A stretch of DNA of 64,000 nucleotides from Casp-actino8 sp039800005 (GCA_039800005.1 JBDLRN010000014.1:1-64000), one strand, 5' to 3'. Counted from the stretch's first letter, positions 1-10,438 are shown. Made by a program: numbers and translations. Notes: generated by a model from the letters alone, not told the origin.

Positions 1-56
1 TCGGGATCGACGGCCGAGATCACAGAGGCACCCTAGCGAGGACCGACGGGCCGCTC

Positions 57-62
57 TAGCCT
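57..62 (+). promoter_or_regulatory. -10 hexamer of predicted leaderless promoter, DUF3151 gene
   Basis: TAGCCT ends 7 nt before the ATG at 70, so transcription would start at or next to the A of the start codon. No Shine-Dalgarno sequence precedes this ATG. The same hexamer and spacing recur before alaS, aroC and pdxS. Confidence 0.6.
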
Positions 63-69
63 TTCCTCG

Positions 70-513
70 ATGAGCGACGTGAACCCCATCCACCTCACGA
101 CGAGTGGACCGCCCGAGACCCGACTTCCGCTTCCGCCCGCCGAGTTCCGGCACGCGTCGGCCCAGGTCGCCGACATGGCTCCGGCCGAGCGATTCGACGC
201 ACTGTCGAAGATCGTCGCCGTTCACCCGCGCGAGAGCGCCGGCTGGGCCGCGCTCGGTGATCACGCCATCGATGCGATCACGAAATACGCGTTCTATCGA
301 GTCGGCTACCACCGAGGGCTCGATGCCTTGCGCGCGAACGGTTGGCGCGGCTCGGGTTACGTGCGTTGGGACCACGACGGAAACACCGGGTTCCTGCGTT
401 GTCTCCTCGGCCTCTCGCGACTCGCCGGTTCCATCGGCGAGACCGATGAGGAGGAGCGGTGTCGGCTGTTCCTTCTGCAACTCGATCCGCGCGGCGTGCC
501 CGACGGCGTGTGA
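70..513 (+). CDS. DUF3151 family protein
   Basis: A 147-residue protein of the actinobacterial DUF3151 family. The recognisable core is the central motif YxRxGYHRGLDALRxxGW near residues 76-94, followed by a tryptophan-rich turn and the C-terminal stretch IGETDEEERCRLFL. It is predicted soluble and cytoplasmic, with no signal or membrane segment. The function of the family is not established and I do not assign one. The ATG is favoured because a -10 hexamer lies 7 nt upstream, which fits leaderless translation. It heads a probable operon with mobA (13 nt gap) and the RNase D gene, although the latter may also have its own promoter. Confidence 0.85.
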   Translation: MSDVNPIHLTTSGPPETRLPLPPAEFRHASAQVADMAPAERFDALSKIVAVHPRESAGWAALGDHAIDAITKYAFYRVGYHRGLDALRANGWRGSGYVRWDHDGNTGFLRCLLGLSRLAGSIGETDEEERCRLFLLQLDPRGVPDGV

Positions 514-526
514 TCCGGGTTCGCTC

Positions 527-1132
527 GTGAACAGGCCGTCGGTCACGGGAGTCGTTCTCGCCGGGGGTCGAAGTCGGCGAATGGGAGTCGACAAGGCCGA
601 CGTCGTCTTCGGCGGTCGCACCATGCTCCAACGAAGCATCGACACCCTCAGCCGGGCTGGTTGCTCTCCGGTGCTGGTGCTGCATCGCCGACCCGAGGAC
701 CTGGACTCCGTGGGTGTCGCCATTCGTCGCGATCTCGGTGGGGGAGAAGGCCCCCTCGACGGCCTCGTCTCGGCGCTCGCGATCGCCGAGACGCCCGTCG
801 TGGTGACGCTGCCCGTCGACCTCCCGTTGATCGGAGGCGACGACGTCCGCCGTCTGATCGGCGAACTCGAACGGATCCTGCAACGCGGCATGGACCTCGA
901 CGCCGTTGCACTCGCCGACGATTCCGATTCTCGACAACACCTGGCGGCGGCGTGGCGACGAGATCGTTGTCTGGAAGCGCTGCGTCGATCCTTCGACGAC
1001 GGCGAACGATCGGTGCATCGGGCCATCTCCGGATTCGCGATGGCATGGATTCGAGTGCCGGCCAGCCGTCTGCTCAACGTCAACACTCCGGACGATCTCG
1101 CGTCAGGAGGTGAGCCGACCACTAGCCTGTGA
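527..1132 (+). CDS. mobA: molybdenum cofactor guanylyltransferase MobA
   Basis: A 201-residue nucleotidyltransferase of the MobA family, which transfers GMP from GTP to molybdopterin to make the bis-MGD/MGD cofactor. The N-terminal signature LAGGRSRRMGVDKA (about residues 9-22) is the nucleotide-binding loop, and DLPLIGGDD near residue 100 supplies the metal-binding aspartate. The C-terminal LLNVNTPDDL is the family's typical end motif. The start is the GTG at 527, because the longer upstream reading overlaps DUF3151 out of frame and is not protein-like. No other molybdenum genes are in the window. A related NTP transferase such as CoaF420 guanylyltransferase is less likely, given the RMGxDK loop and length. 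Confidence 0.85.
   Translation: MNRPSVTGVVLAGGRSRRMGVDKADVVFGGRTMLQRSIDTLSRAGCSPVLVLHRRPEDLDSVGVAIRRDLGGGEGPLDGLVSALAIAETPVVVTLPVDLPLIGGDDVRRLIGELERILQRGMDLDAVALADDSDSRQHLAAAWRRDRCLEALRRSFDDGERSVHRAISGFAMAWIRVPASRLLNVNTPDDLASGGEPTTSL
1123..1128 (+). promoter_or_regulatory. -10-like hexamer before the RNase D gene
   Basis: TAGCCT lies in the last codons of mobA, 10 nt before the ATG at 1139. The spacer is longer than the 6-7 nt seen at most other sites here, so the mRNA would have a leader of about 3 nt, or the match is accidental. Confidence 0.35.
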
Positions 1133-1138
1133 GCCGAG

Positions 1139-2317
1139 ATGGCTTCCACGCAGGGCGATTCGTTCGATTGGGTCGCCGACGACTCCGAACTCCAGGCTTT
1201 GGTCGATCGTCTGTCATCCGTCGACGAATACGCACTCGACACGGAGTTCCACCGAGAGCGGACCTATTTTCCGAGGCTTGCACTCATGCAGTTCGCCTGG
1301 CGCGAGGCGGGACGTCAGCACATCGCACTGGTCGACCCGCTCGCATGCGACGTGACGTCGCTCCGTCCGCTGATCGACTCCGATCGCCTGATTCTCTTCC
1401 ACGCCGCACAACAGGACCTCGACGTCCTGTCCCACGCCGTCGGCGTGATTCCTCGGCATCTTCACGACACGCAGATCGCCGCCGGATTCCTCGGCTACTC
1501 GAGTCCATCGCTCGCCAATCTCGTGAACGCCGAGCTGAAGACCAATCTTCCGAAGGGTGATCGCCTGACCGACTGGCTGAGACGCCCCCTCACCGAAGCT
1601 CAGTGCCGATACGCAGCGAGCGACGTCGAGTTCCTGTTCGACATCCGCGATCGACAGCGGGAGCGACTGACCGAACGTGGTCGTCTGGCGTGGGCCGACG
1701 ACGCCTGTCGCGAACTTCTGACTCGTCGGGTCGGTCCGCTGGACCCCAGCCTGGCGTGGACCCGCATCAAGGACGTTCGCACCATGCGTCCGCGAACCCG
1801 GGGTGTTCTGGCTGCGTTGGCCGCCTGGCGGGAGGCGCGAGCCATGGCGAGCGACATACCGCCGCGTCAGGTCCTGGCCGACCTGGCCCTCCAGGGGATC
1901 GCGCAACGTGAGCCGTCCACGATCGAGGAACTCGCCCAGGCTCGTGGTGTGGACGACCGCCATGTGAGAGGGGGGTTCGCGGCCGAGATTCTCGACGCCG
2001 TGCGTCGGGGACGAGAGACACCTCTCGAGCTGCCACCGTCAGACGGAGACGACCTCGATCGTTCGTTGCGTCCGGCCGTGACGTTGGTCTCGGCCTGGGT
2101 CAGCGAAGTCGCCCGTCGTGAGGAGATCGACCCGGCACTGCTCGGAACACGGGCCGACATCGTCGACTTCCTACGCGGCGCTGAGGGGGCTCGTCTGGGA
2201 ACGGGTTGGCGCCACGACCTGGTCGGATGGCAACTGGGGGACATCGTCGGCGGGCGGGCTGCGCTGGCCTTCGACGGGCGGGGCGGACTGCTTCTGCAGC
2301 CGGTGTCCCCGATCTGA
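1139..2317 (+). CDS. rnd: ribonuclease D (DEDDy exonuclease with HRDC domain)
   Basis: A 392-residue 3'-5' exoribonuclease acting in tRNA and stable-RNA end trimming. Exo I is DTEF (D34, E36), Exo II is HAAQQDLDVL (D93/D95) and Exo III is YAASD (Y158, D162), so the DEDDy active site is intact. An HRDC domain for nucleic-acid binding follows at about residues 215-290. The C-terminal ~100 residues are less conserved and end in a short Gly-rich segment. It lies 6 nt after mobA. Actinobacterial RNase D proteins have similar length and order. Confidence 0.92.
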   Translation: MASTQGDSFDWVADDSELQALVDRLSSVDEYALDTEFHRERTYFPRLALMQFAWREAGRQHIALVDPLACDVTSLRPLIDSDRLILFHAAQQDLDVLSHAVGVIPRHLHDTQIAAGFLGYSSPSLANLVNAELKTNLPKGDRLTDWLRRPLTEAQCRYAASDVEFLFDIRDRQRERLTERGRLAWADDACRELLTRRVGPLDPSLAWTRIKDVRTMRPRTRGVLAALAAWREARAMASDIPPRQVLADLALQGIAQREPSTIEELAQARGVDDRHVRGGFAAEILDAVRRGRETPLELPPSDGDDLDRSLRPAVTLVSAWVSEVARREEIDPALLGTRADIVDFLRGAEGARLGTGWRHDLVGWQLGDIVGGRAALAFDGRGGLLLQPVSPI

Positions 2318-2330
2318 CGTCCGATCGGTT

Positions 2331-2362
2331 CCCCACGATCCCCACGAAGACCATCGTCGGGG
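2331..2362 (+). terminator. imperfect hairpin after the RNase D gene
   Basis: CCCCACGAT pairs with ATCGTCGGGG (one bulged G) around a 13-nt loop, starting 14 nt after the stop codon. There is no U-run, as is common in actinobacteria. A -10-like TAGACT follows at once, so this is a plausible unit boundary. Confidence 0.4.
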
Positions 2363-2364
2363 CC

Positions 2365-2370
2365 TAGACT
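2365..2370 (+). promoter_or_regulatory. -10-like hexamer upstream of the small acidic protein and typA
   Basis: TAGACT would give a start near 2377 and a leader of about 50 nt ahead of the GTG at 2426. This is one of the few leadered promoters suspected here; a weak CGGAG lies about 10 nt before that GTG. Confidence 0.35.
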
Positions 2371-2425
2371 CCCCGCTGGCCCTCGTGGCCTCCCGTAACC
2401 CCCTGACAACGTTCGGAGTCCTCTC

Positions 2426-2629
2426 GTGAAAAAGGGACGTCACCGCCGCTTCGAAGAAGCACGAAAGCTCAAGCAGGCTGGTCCGAGCGCGCTCGACCTC
2501 GGGTTGGGCTCGGACCGTGCGCCGCGTACGCAGGACGACGAGTACGCCGCTTTGGCCGAAAAGTACGGCGTGGTCTTCGACGACGATGACGACTCCGATG
2601 ACAACGACGACCAGAACGACGACGTCTGA
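2426..2629 (+). CDS. small acidic hypothetical protein
   Basis: A 67-residue protein with a basic N-terminal third (KKGRHRRFEEARKLKQ) and a very acidic C-terminal tail, about 12 Asp in the last 17 residues. I do not recognise a family. It starts with GTG preceded by CGGAG and ends 6 nt before typA. typA itself has no visible Shine-Dalgarno sequence, so its translation may depend on this gene. The charge-polarised layout would suit a nucleic-acid or ribosome-associated protein, but that is only inference. The reading is supported by the start signal and the tight coupling rather than by homology. Confidence 0.6.
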   Translation: MKKGRHRRFEEARKLKQAGPSALDLGLGSDRAPRTQDDEYAALAEKYGVVFDDDDDSDDNDDQNDDV

Positions 2630-2635
2630 CATTTC

Positions 2636-4480
<1,845 letters not shown>

Positions 4481-4505
4481 GACCGAACCGCTGCCCGTCG
4501 ACGAC

Positions 4506-5309
4506 TCACCTGCGCTTGCGGATCCGAACCGGTTGCGGGTCGGCCTCGTGCGGCAAGGGAAAATTGCCCGATCGCTCCAGAAGTTCGACCAACTGGTCGT
4601 AGACCTCGGCACCGACCGTCTCGATCAGTTCGTCTTTCAGGTATCGATACACCGGCTCTCGGCCGACGAAGGCGTCGGACGAGTCGGTGCACCACCAGTG
4701 GAACTCGTCACCCGACACGCCCCAGTCGCGGCGCTTCCACTCCCGGACGATCGTGGTCACGTAGCCGGTGTCGTCCTCGGAGTGCTCGAGATGAATCGGC
4801 AACTGCCAACAGACGTTGGGCTTCCAGTCGAGCGGGCGCTCGCCGGCTTCCATGGCCCCGATGTGCAGAGCGCAACCGGCTCCGCCCTCGAACCCGGGTC
4901 GATTGAGGAAGATGCAGGCGCCGTCGACGACTCGGGTGGTCGTTTCGCCCGTCTTGGCTCGTTTCAGGAAACCCTTCTTCTCCGCGTTCTTCTTGAACTG
5001 CCAATTCTTCTTCGTCAGGCGAACCGAGGAACGCACCACCACGGCCACGTCGTCCTCGTCGACGAAGTGCGCCCCGAACGAGCAGCATCCTTGATTCAGG
5101 TGTTCGGCCGGGTCCTCGAGGACCCCTTGGCAACCCTCGCCGAAGATGCACTTCCACGACGAGCGAAGGAACGTGGCGTCGAAGACCCAGGTCCGCATCT
5201 CCTTGGGATCCTCGAAGGAGATCATCTCGTGGAGATCGATGTGTCGGCCTGAAGTTCGGGCGGGGGTTCGGGGAGTGGAGTGGGCCGAGCGGCGAGGAGT
5301 TGACGTCAC
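4506..5309 (-). CDS. conserved cysteine-rich protein, YkgJ/DUF3109-like
   Basis: A 267-residue soluble protein with eight cysteines in fixed-looking settings: WKCIFGEGC, QGCCSFG, GACIFL, GCALH, KPNVCWQLP and WWC. The series CC ... ACIFLNRPG ... GCALH ... KPxxCWQLP resembles YkgJ/DUF3109-type proteins, thought to chelate zinc or an iron-sulfur cluster. I recall similar unnamed proteins in other actinobacteria, but the biochemical role is unknown. It is transcribed away from alaS, and the two start codons are only 38 bp apart. The GTG start has a TAGGCT -10 exactly 6 nt upstream on its strand. Confidence 0.75.
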   Translation of the reverse strand: MTSTPRRSAHSTPRTPARTSGRHIDLHEMISFEDPKEMRTWVFDATFLRSSWKCIFGEGCQGVLEDPAEHLNQGCCSFGAHFVDEDDVAVVVRSSVRLTKKNWQFKKNAEKKGFLKRAKTGETTTRVVDGACIFLNRPGFEGGAGCALHIGAMEAGERPLDWKPNVCWQLPIHLEHSEDDTGYVTTIVREWKRRDWGVSGDEFHWWCTDSSDAFVGREPVYRYLKDELIETVGAEVYDQLVELLERSGNFPLPHEADPQPVRIRKRR

Positions 5310-5315
5310 CCGATC

Positions 5316-5321
5316 AGCCTA
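5316..5321 (-). promoter_or_regulatory. -10 hexamer of predicted leaderless promoter, cysteine-rich protein gene
   Basis: On the minus strand TAGGCT is followed by a 6-nt spacer and GTG at 5309. It lies 12 bp from the divergent alaS -10 element, so the two promoters must overlap. Confidence 0.6.
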
Positions 5322-5333
5322 GATCGTGGCCGG

Positions 5334-5339
5334 TAGCCT
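5334..5339 (+). promoter_or_regulatory. -10 hexamer of predicted leaderless promoter, alaS
   Basis: TAGCCT followed by 7 nt and the ATG at 5347. Its -35 region would fall on the minus-strand -10 element of the divergent gene. Confidence 0.6.
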
Positions 5340-5346
5340 CGCATCG

Positions 5347-7950
5347 ATGTCTCACCGACCGCCGACGACCGCACAGGGACTGCGTGATTCGTTCACGTCC
5401 TTCTTCGCCGAGCACGATCACTCGATCGTCGATTCGGCGAGCCTCATTCCGCACGATCCGACGGTGCTCTTCACCGTGGCCGGAATGGTTCCGTTCAAGC
5501 CGTTCTTCGTCGGCGACGAGACGCCTCCGTACAAGAGAGCGGCCACGGTCCAGAAATGCGCGCGGGCCGGCGGCAAGCACAACGACCTCGATGACGTGGG
5601 TCGGACCAAACGGCATCTCGTCTTTTTCGAGATGTTGGGGAACTTCTCCTTCGGCGACTACTTCAAGGAGTCGGCGATCCCGTGGAGTTGGGAACTGGTC
5701 ACCGAGCGTTTCGGCTTCGACGGTGATCGCATCTGGATCACGGTTCACGAGAGCGACGACGAGGCCGAGGCGATCTGGCACGACGTCGTCGGAGTCCCGA
5801 TGGATCGCATCCAACGACTCGGCGACAAGGACAATTTCTGGCAGATGGGCGAGACCGGTCCGTGTGGACCGTGCTCCGAACTGCACATCGACCGTGGTCC
5901 GGCCTTCGGGCCCGACGGTGGCCCGCTCCACGATCCGCAAGGTGACCGGTTCATGGAGTTCTGGAACCTGGTCTTCATGCAGTTCAATCAGGCAGCCGAC
6001 GGACTCCGGACCCCGCTTCCCAAACCTTCGATCGACACCGGGGCGGGGCTCGAACGCATCCTGGCTCTCATTCAGGGTGTCGACTCGGTGTGGGAGACCG
6101 ACGCGCTGTTCCCGCTCGTCGAACGAGCGCAGTCGCTGACCGGGGCCTCCTACCGCGTCGGCGACTACGACGACCGCCCCAGCTTCAGTCTGCGCGTCCT
6201 CGCCGAGCACGCCCGAAGCTCGGCCATGCTGGTCGCCGACGGGGTCTTCCCATCGAACGAAGGGCGTGGCTACGTGCTGCGTCGCATCATTCGTCGCGCC
6301 ATTCGACACGCCTACCTCCTCGGGACCGAGAAGTTGGTCATGCCCGAACTCGCCGCCACGGCCATCGATCTGTGCCAGGCCGCCTACCCCGACACTGCGA
6401 AACAGAAGGACTTCGTGCTCGAGGTGTTGACGCGCGAAGAGGAGCGGTTCCGCCAGACGTTGAAGACCGGCGTGAGCATCCTCGATCACGAGATCCAGGA
6501 GATCTCGGCCGGAGGAGTGCTGTCGGGTTCGACCGCGTTCTTGTTGCACGACACGTACGGCTTCCCGCTCGAAGTGACCGAGGAGATCGTGGCCGAGCGC
6601 GGTCTGGGCGTCGATCGAGCGGGCTTCGACGTCGAGATGGACGCCCAACGGACGCGCGCGAAAGCGGCACGACGCACCGAGCGAACCGACGACGAGATCA
6701 TGGATCAGTACCGTCGACTCTCCGACGAGCACGGTGCGACTGTCTTCGTCGGTTACGAATCCGACGAGTCGTCGTCGCGAGTCATCGGCGTGATCGAAGG
6801 TGACGAACACGTCGACGTGTTCCTCGACCGGTCTCCGTTCTACGCCGAAAGCGGTGGGCAGGTCGGCGACACCGGCTTCCTTCGGGCCGAAGGTGCCGAA
6901 TGGGAGGTGCTCGACACCACGTTCGCGCTTCCCGGTCTACGACGACATCGGTGCCGGCCCGTCCATGGCCAACTGGCGGTCGGCGACGACGTTCGCGCTT
7001 CCATCGACGCCGAACGCCGGCGGGCCATCCGTCGCCATCACACGGCGACACACATCTTGCACTGGGCACTTCGCGAGGTCCTCGGCGATCACGTGAAGCA
7101 GGCCGGTTCGTTGGTCGACGATTCACGCCTTCGCTTCGACTTCAGCCATTACTCGGCTCTCTCGGACGCCGAAATTCGCGACATCGAACGGCTGGCCAAC
7201 CAGCAGACCCTGTCCAACACCGCGGTGTCGGCGTACGAGACGTCGAAGGACGCAGCTCTCGCCGACGGGGCCATCGCCTTCTTCGGCGACAAGTACGGCG
7301 ACACCGTACGCGTCCTTCGGGCCGGTGACTCCTTCGAGTTGTGCGGAGGAACCCACGTGTCGGCCACCGGCGACATCGGCATCGTGAAAATCGTCTCCGA
7401 AGGCTCGGTCGGCGCCAACCTGCGACGCATCGAAGCGGTCGCCGGTGAGCGAACTCTCGCCCTGCTCCAGGATCGCACGAGTGCCCTCGCCAGTATCGGT
7501 GCCCTGGTCGGGGCGTCCCTCGACGACGTACAGACAGGCGTGACCCGTCGTCTCGACGACCTGAAGTCGGCTCAGGACGAGATCAAGAAGCTTCGATCCT
7601 CGATGGCCGCCGGTCGGGCCGCCGAGATCGCCGCCGCCGCCGTCGACGGTGCTGTGGTGAGCCGGGTCGACGGTCTCGATCCGGGTGACCTGCGCGATCT
7701 GGCGATCGCCGTGCGTCAACGCCCCGGTGTGCGTGCCGTGGTTCTCGGTGGCGTGACATCGAGCGGCGGTGTGGCTCTGGTCGCGGCGGTCACCGAAGGA
7801 GGAACCGCCGGACCGCTCATCGGTCCGGCCGCCAAGCTCGTCGGCGGTGGAGGTGGCGGAAAGGGTGACATCGCGACCGCCGGGGGCAAGATTCCCGAGA
7901 AGCTCGACGAGGCTCTCGAACTCGTCCGGTCGACCATCGGCGAAAGATGA
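5347..7950 (+). CDS. alaS: alanyl-tRNA synthetase
   Basis: An 867-residue class II aminoacyl-tRNA synthetase that charges tRNA-Ala. The catalytic core holds LRDSFxxFF, the motif 1 region with HNDLDDVGRT, and motif 3 GAGLERI (near residue 235). The editing domain holds the HHTATHILHWAL zinc/active-site element (about residues 562-573) and the partner CGGTHV motif (near residue 665), so proofreading of Ser/Gly-tRNA looks intact. The C-terminal oligomerisation domain ends in the GGGGGGKGD glycine-rich motif. The ATG at 5347 is chosen over an in-frame GTG at 5326 because of the leaderless -10 at 5334. It leads a long co-oriented run through nusB. Confidence 0.96.
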   Translation: MSHRPPTTAQGLRDSFTSFFAEHDHSIVDSASLIPHDPTVLFTVAGMVPFKPFFVGDETPPYKRAATVQKCARAGGKHNDLDDVGRTKRHLVFFEMLGNFSFGDYFKESAIPWSWELVTERFGFDGDRIWITVHESDDEAEAIWHDVVGVPMDRIQRLGDKDNFWQMGETGPCGPCSELHIDRGPAFGPDGGPLHDPQGDRFMEFWNLVFMQFNQAADGLRTPLPKPSIDTGAGLERILALIQGVDSVWETDALFPLVERAQSLTGASYRVGDYDDRPSFSLRVLAEHARSSAMLVADGVFPSNEGRGYVLRRIIRRAIRHAYLLGTEKLVMPELAATAIDLCQAAYPDTAKQKDFVLEVLTREEERFRQTLKTGVSILDHEIQEISAGGVLSGSTAFLLHDTYGFPLEVTEEIVAERGLGVDRAGFDVEMDAQRTRAKAARRTERTDDEIMDQYRRLSDEHGATVFVGYESDESSSRVIGVIEGDEHVDVFLDRSPFYAESGGQVGDTGFLRAEGAEWEVLDTTFALPGLRRHRCRPVHGQLAVGDDVRASIDAERRRAIRRHHTATHILHWALREVLGDHVKQAGSLVDDSRLRFDFSHYSALSDAEIRDIERLANQQTLSNTAVSAYETSKDAALADGAIAFFGDKYGDTVRVLRAGDSFELCGGTHVSATGDIGIVKIVSEGSVGANLRRIEAVAGERTLALLQDRTSALASIGALVGASLDDVQTGVTRRLDDLKSAQDEIKKLRSSMAAGRAAEIAAAAVDGAVVSRVDGLDPGDLRDLAIAVRQRPGVRAVVLGGVTSSGGVALVAAVTEGGTAGPLIGPAAKLVGGGGGGKGDIATAGGKIPEKLDEALELVRSTIGER

Positions 7951-7986
7951 CCCGTCTCCGACCTCGCGGTCGGGGAGAATGAGCCG

Positions 7987-8409
7987 GTGCGTGTCCTCGG
8001 TCTCGATCTCGGATCCAAGCGGATCGGCGTGGCCGTGTCCGACAGTTCCGAGACGATCGCGTCACCTGTCACGGTGATCCGCCGTTCCGCTCGACTGAGA
8101 GACGACCACGCGAACATTCGGCGCATCGCCGACGACGAGGAAGCCGAACTCATCGTCGTCGGGCTGCCCATCACGATGGCCGGAGAGATCGGTCCGGCGG
8201 CTCGCGCGGTGACGGAGGAGTCCGAAGCCATCGCTGCCGCGACCGGTCGCCCCATCGAACTCTTCGACGAGCGGATGACCACGGTGACCGCCGATCGCGT
8301 CCTGAAGGAAGCATCCTTGTCGGCCACGGCCCGCCGTCAGTTCGTCGACAAGGTCGCGGCGGCCGTCATGCTGCAGACCTGGCTCGATCGACGTCGGAGC
8401 CGGTCGTGA
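7987..8409 (+). CDS. ruvX: pre-16S rRNA nuclease RuvX/YqgF
   Basis: A 140-residue RNase H-fold protein of the YqgF family, required for 5' maturation of 16S rRNA and formerly described as a Holliday junction resolvase. LGLDLGSKRIGVAVSD carries the first catalytic Asp, ELIVVGLP is the core strand, and the conserved end is VDKVAAAVMLQTWL. A GAGAAT hexamer lies 6 nt before the GTG start and could be a weak -10 element. It overlaps mltG by GTGA. The alaS-ruvX-mltG-aroE order is common in actinobacteria. Confidence 0.9.
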   Translation: MRVLGLDLGSKRIGVAVSDSSETIASPVTVIRRSARLRDDHANIRRIADDEEAELIVVGLPITMAGEIGPAARAVTEESEAIAAATGRPIELFDERMTTVTADRVLKEASLSATARRQFVDKVAAAVMLQTWLDRRRSRS

Positions 8410-9572
8410 CCGATCTGCTCGACGATCTCGTCGACCGGGACGCCGATCGCGATGCTCTCGTTCGACGTTCGTTGGTCGTGCGCACCCGTGAACGGCGATG
8501 GCTGGGACGGATCGCGGTCGTGTTCTCGGTCGTCGTCCTGCTCGGAGTGGTGCTCTACGGCTGGATCACGTGGCGTCACCTGGAGCGAGTCAACCCGCCG
8601 GGTGACCCCGGGGCAGCTCAGATCTTCGAGGTCACCGAGGACGACGATCTCGAGTCGTTGAGTCGGCGACTCGAAGCGGAGGGGTTCGTCGTCGACGACG
8701 CGACGTTCCGGCGTTACACCCGTGACGAAGGCGGACTCGACATCGTTCCCGGTTTCTACACCTTGCGCCCGTACGACCACATCGGAAATCTGCTGCGTGT
8801 CCTGCGCACTCCTCCCAACGAGACGTTCTGGAGGGTCACCATCCCCGAGGGTTACACGATCGACCAGATGGCCGATCGTCTCTCCGAGACGATTCCGGGA
8901 TTCGACCCCGTCGTGTTCCGGGAGCGCGCCACCACGCCGGGATCGCCGCCGATCGAGAGTCGGTACGCCCCCGGTGTGTCGAATCTCGAAGGTCTGCTGT
9001 TCCCCGACACGTATTCGATCGCCGGTGACGAGACTCCGTCGCAGGTACTGCAACGCATGGTGCGTCTGATGGAGCGAGTCGGACGACAGGAGGGGCTCGA
9101 CGATTCGGCCGCGACCGTCGGCCTCGATCCCTATTCGGTCCTCGTCATTGCCTCGATGATCGAGCGCGAGGCCAAGACCGACCAGGACCGCCCCGTGATC
9201 GCGCGGGTGATCTACAACCGATTGGCGATGGGCATGAACCTCGAGATCGACGCCACGCTTTACTACCGGCAGGATCCCGAGACGCCGTTCCTCGAACTCA
9301 AGGAGATCGACTCTCCCTACAACACCTATCGGGTGAACGGGCTGCCACCCACGCCGATCTCGAGTCCGGGTCGGGCCTCCATCGCAGCCGCCCTCGCACC
9401 GGCCGCCAATCCCTTGGCGAACGATCCTCTGTGCACCGATCTACCGGTCGGCGCACCTTGTGCCTACCTGTACTACGTGTTGTCGGACGCCGACGGCAAC
9501 CACACCTTCGCCGTGACGCTCGAACAGCATCAGGCCAACGTCGAACGCGCGATCGCCGCGGGTGTGTTGTGA
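8406..9572 (+). CDS. mltG: endolytic murein transglycosylase MltG
   Basis: A 388-residue YceG/MltG enzyme that cleaves nascent peptidoglycan glycan strands at the cytoplasmic membrane and so limits strand length. It has a short charged cytoplasmic N-terminus, one membrane segment at about residues 33-54 and an extracytoplasmic domain. The hallmark ASMIEREAK with the catalytic Glu (near residue 254) is followed by VIYNRLAMGMNLEIDATLYY and SPYNTY. It starts with GTG inside a GTGA overlap with ruvX and ends in a GTGA overlap with aroE. Confidence 0.92.
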   Translation: MTDLLDDLVDRDADRDALVRRSLVVRTRERRWLGRIAVVFSVVVLLGVVLYGWITWRHLERVNPPGDPGAAQIFEVTEDDDLESLSRRLEAEGFVVDDATFRRYTRDEGGLDIVPGFYTLRPYDHIGNLLRVLRTPPNETFWRVTIPEGYTIDQMADRLSETIPGFDPVVFRERATTPGSPPIESRYAPGVSNLEGLLFPDTYSIAGDETPSQVLQRMVRLMERVGRQEGLDDSAATVGLDPYSVLVIASMIEREAKTDQDRPVIARVIYNRLAMGMNLEIDATLYYRQDPETPFLELKEIDSPYNTYRVNGLPPTPISSPGRASIAAALAPAANPLANDPLCTDLPVGAPCAYLYYVLSDADGNHTFAVTLEQHQANVERAIAAGVL

Positions 9573-10438
9573 GCGGCGTTCCGTCCCGTTCGATCGACGA
9601 GATCACCGGCCGCACTCGGGTCGCCGGCGTCATCGGTTGGCCGATCGAGCACAGTTTGTCGCCCACCATCCACAATGCCGGCTTCGCGTCGTGTGATGTC
9701 GATTGGGTGTACGCGGCCTTCCCTGTCGCGCCCGGTCACTGCGCCGAGATGCTCGAACTCTGCCGTCGAGGCTCGTTCGGCGGTTTGAGCGTGACCATGC
9801 CGCACAAGACCGACGTCTTCGGGCTCGTGGATCGGGTGACACCGGCCGCGGCTTCGCTCCGCAGTGTCAACACGGTCGCCGTCGAGGCGGACGGAACGCT
9901 GGTGGGTCACAGCACCGACGGAGACGGTCTCGTCGATTCCTTGCTCGCCGAAGGTGCCGATCCGGTCGGCCGGTCGGTTCTGATCCTCGGATGGGGAGGG
10001 GCGGCACGCTCGGTGGCCGACGCCCTCACCCGGCGTGGCAGCACGGCGGTCACGGTGACCAATCGTTCGGGTCTCGACACCTCGGAGCTGTCGGCGATCG
10101 CACCGGGCGCGACGATCCACGACTGGTCGGCGCGCGACCACGCGGTCGCCGAACACGACATCGTGATCAACTGCACGAGTGTCGGCATGGGCAACGACAC
10201 TCGTTCGCCGATCGATCCGACTCGACTGAATCCCGCGTCGGTCGTGGTCGATCTCGTGTATCACCCCCTGCGGACGCCGCTGCTGGTCGCCGCCGAGTCG
10301 CAGGGTTGTCGCACGGTGGGTGGCCTCGGAATGTTGATCCACCAGGCCGCTCGCCAGCAGCGAATCTGGCTGGGGCGAGACCCCGATGTCGCGGCCATGA
10401 CCGCGGCCGCCCTTCGGCGTCTCGGTGCCCGCCGGTAG
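9569..10438 (+). CDS. aroE: shikimate dehydrogenase
   Basis: A 289-residue NADP-dependent enzyme that reduces 3-dehydroshikimate to shikimate. The substrate pocket is seen as IEHSLSPTIHN and MPHKTD (catalytic Lys), with NTVAVEADGTLVGHSTDG supplying Asn and Asp. The cofactor loop is LGWGGAARSV, with Trp in place of the more usual Gly/Ala. The GTG start at 9569 overlaps the mltG stop (GTGA). It is the first of five adjacent shikimate genes. Its stop codon is TAG, rare here, and that TAG is also the start of the aroC -10 hexamer. Confidence 0.93.
   Translation: MSGVPSRSIDEITGRTRVAGVIGWPIEHSLSPTIHNAGFASCDVDWVYAAFPVAPGHCAEMLELCRRGSFGGLSVTMPHKTDVFGLVDRVTPAAASLRSVNTVAVEADGTLVGHSTDGDGLVDSLLAEGADPVGRSVLILGWGGAARSVADALTRRGSTAVTVTNRSGLDTSELSAIAPGATIHDWSARDHAVAEHDIVINCTSVGMGNDTRSPIDPTRLNPASVVVDLVYHPLRTPLLVAAESQGCRTVGGLGMLIHQAARQQRIWLGRDPDVAAMTAAALRRLGARR

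Noticed and set aside
1..69. Any gene before the DUF3151 start
   Set aside because: The 69 bases hold no readable coding segment with support; only the -10 hexamer at 57-62 is called. The tail of an upstream gene cannot be judged from so little sequence.
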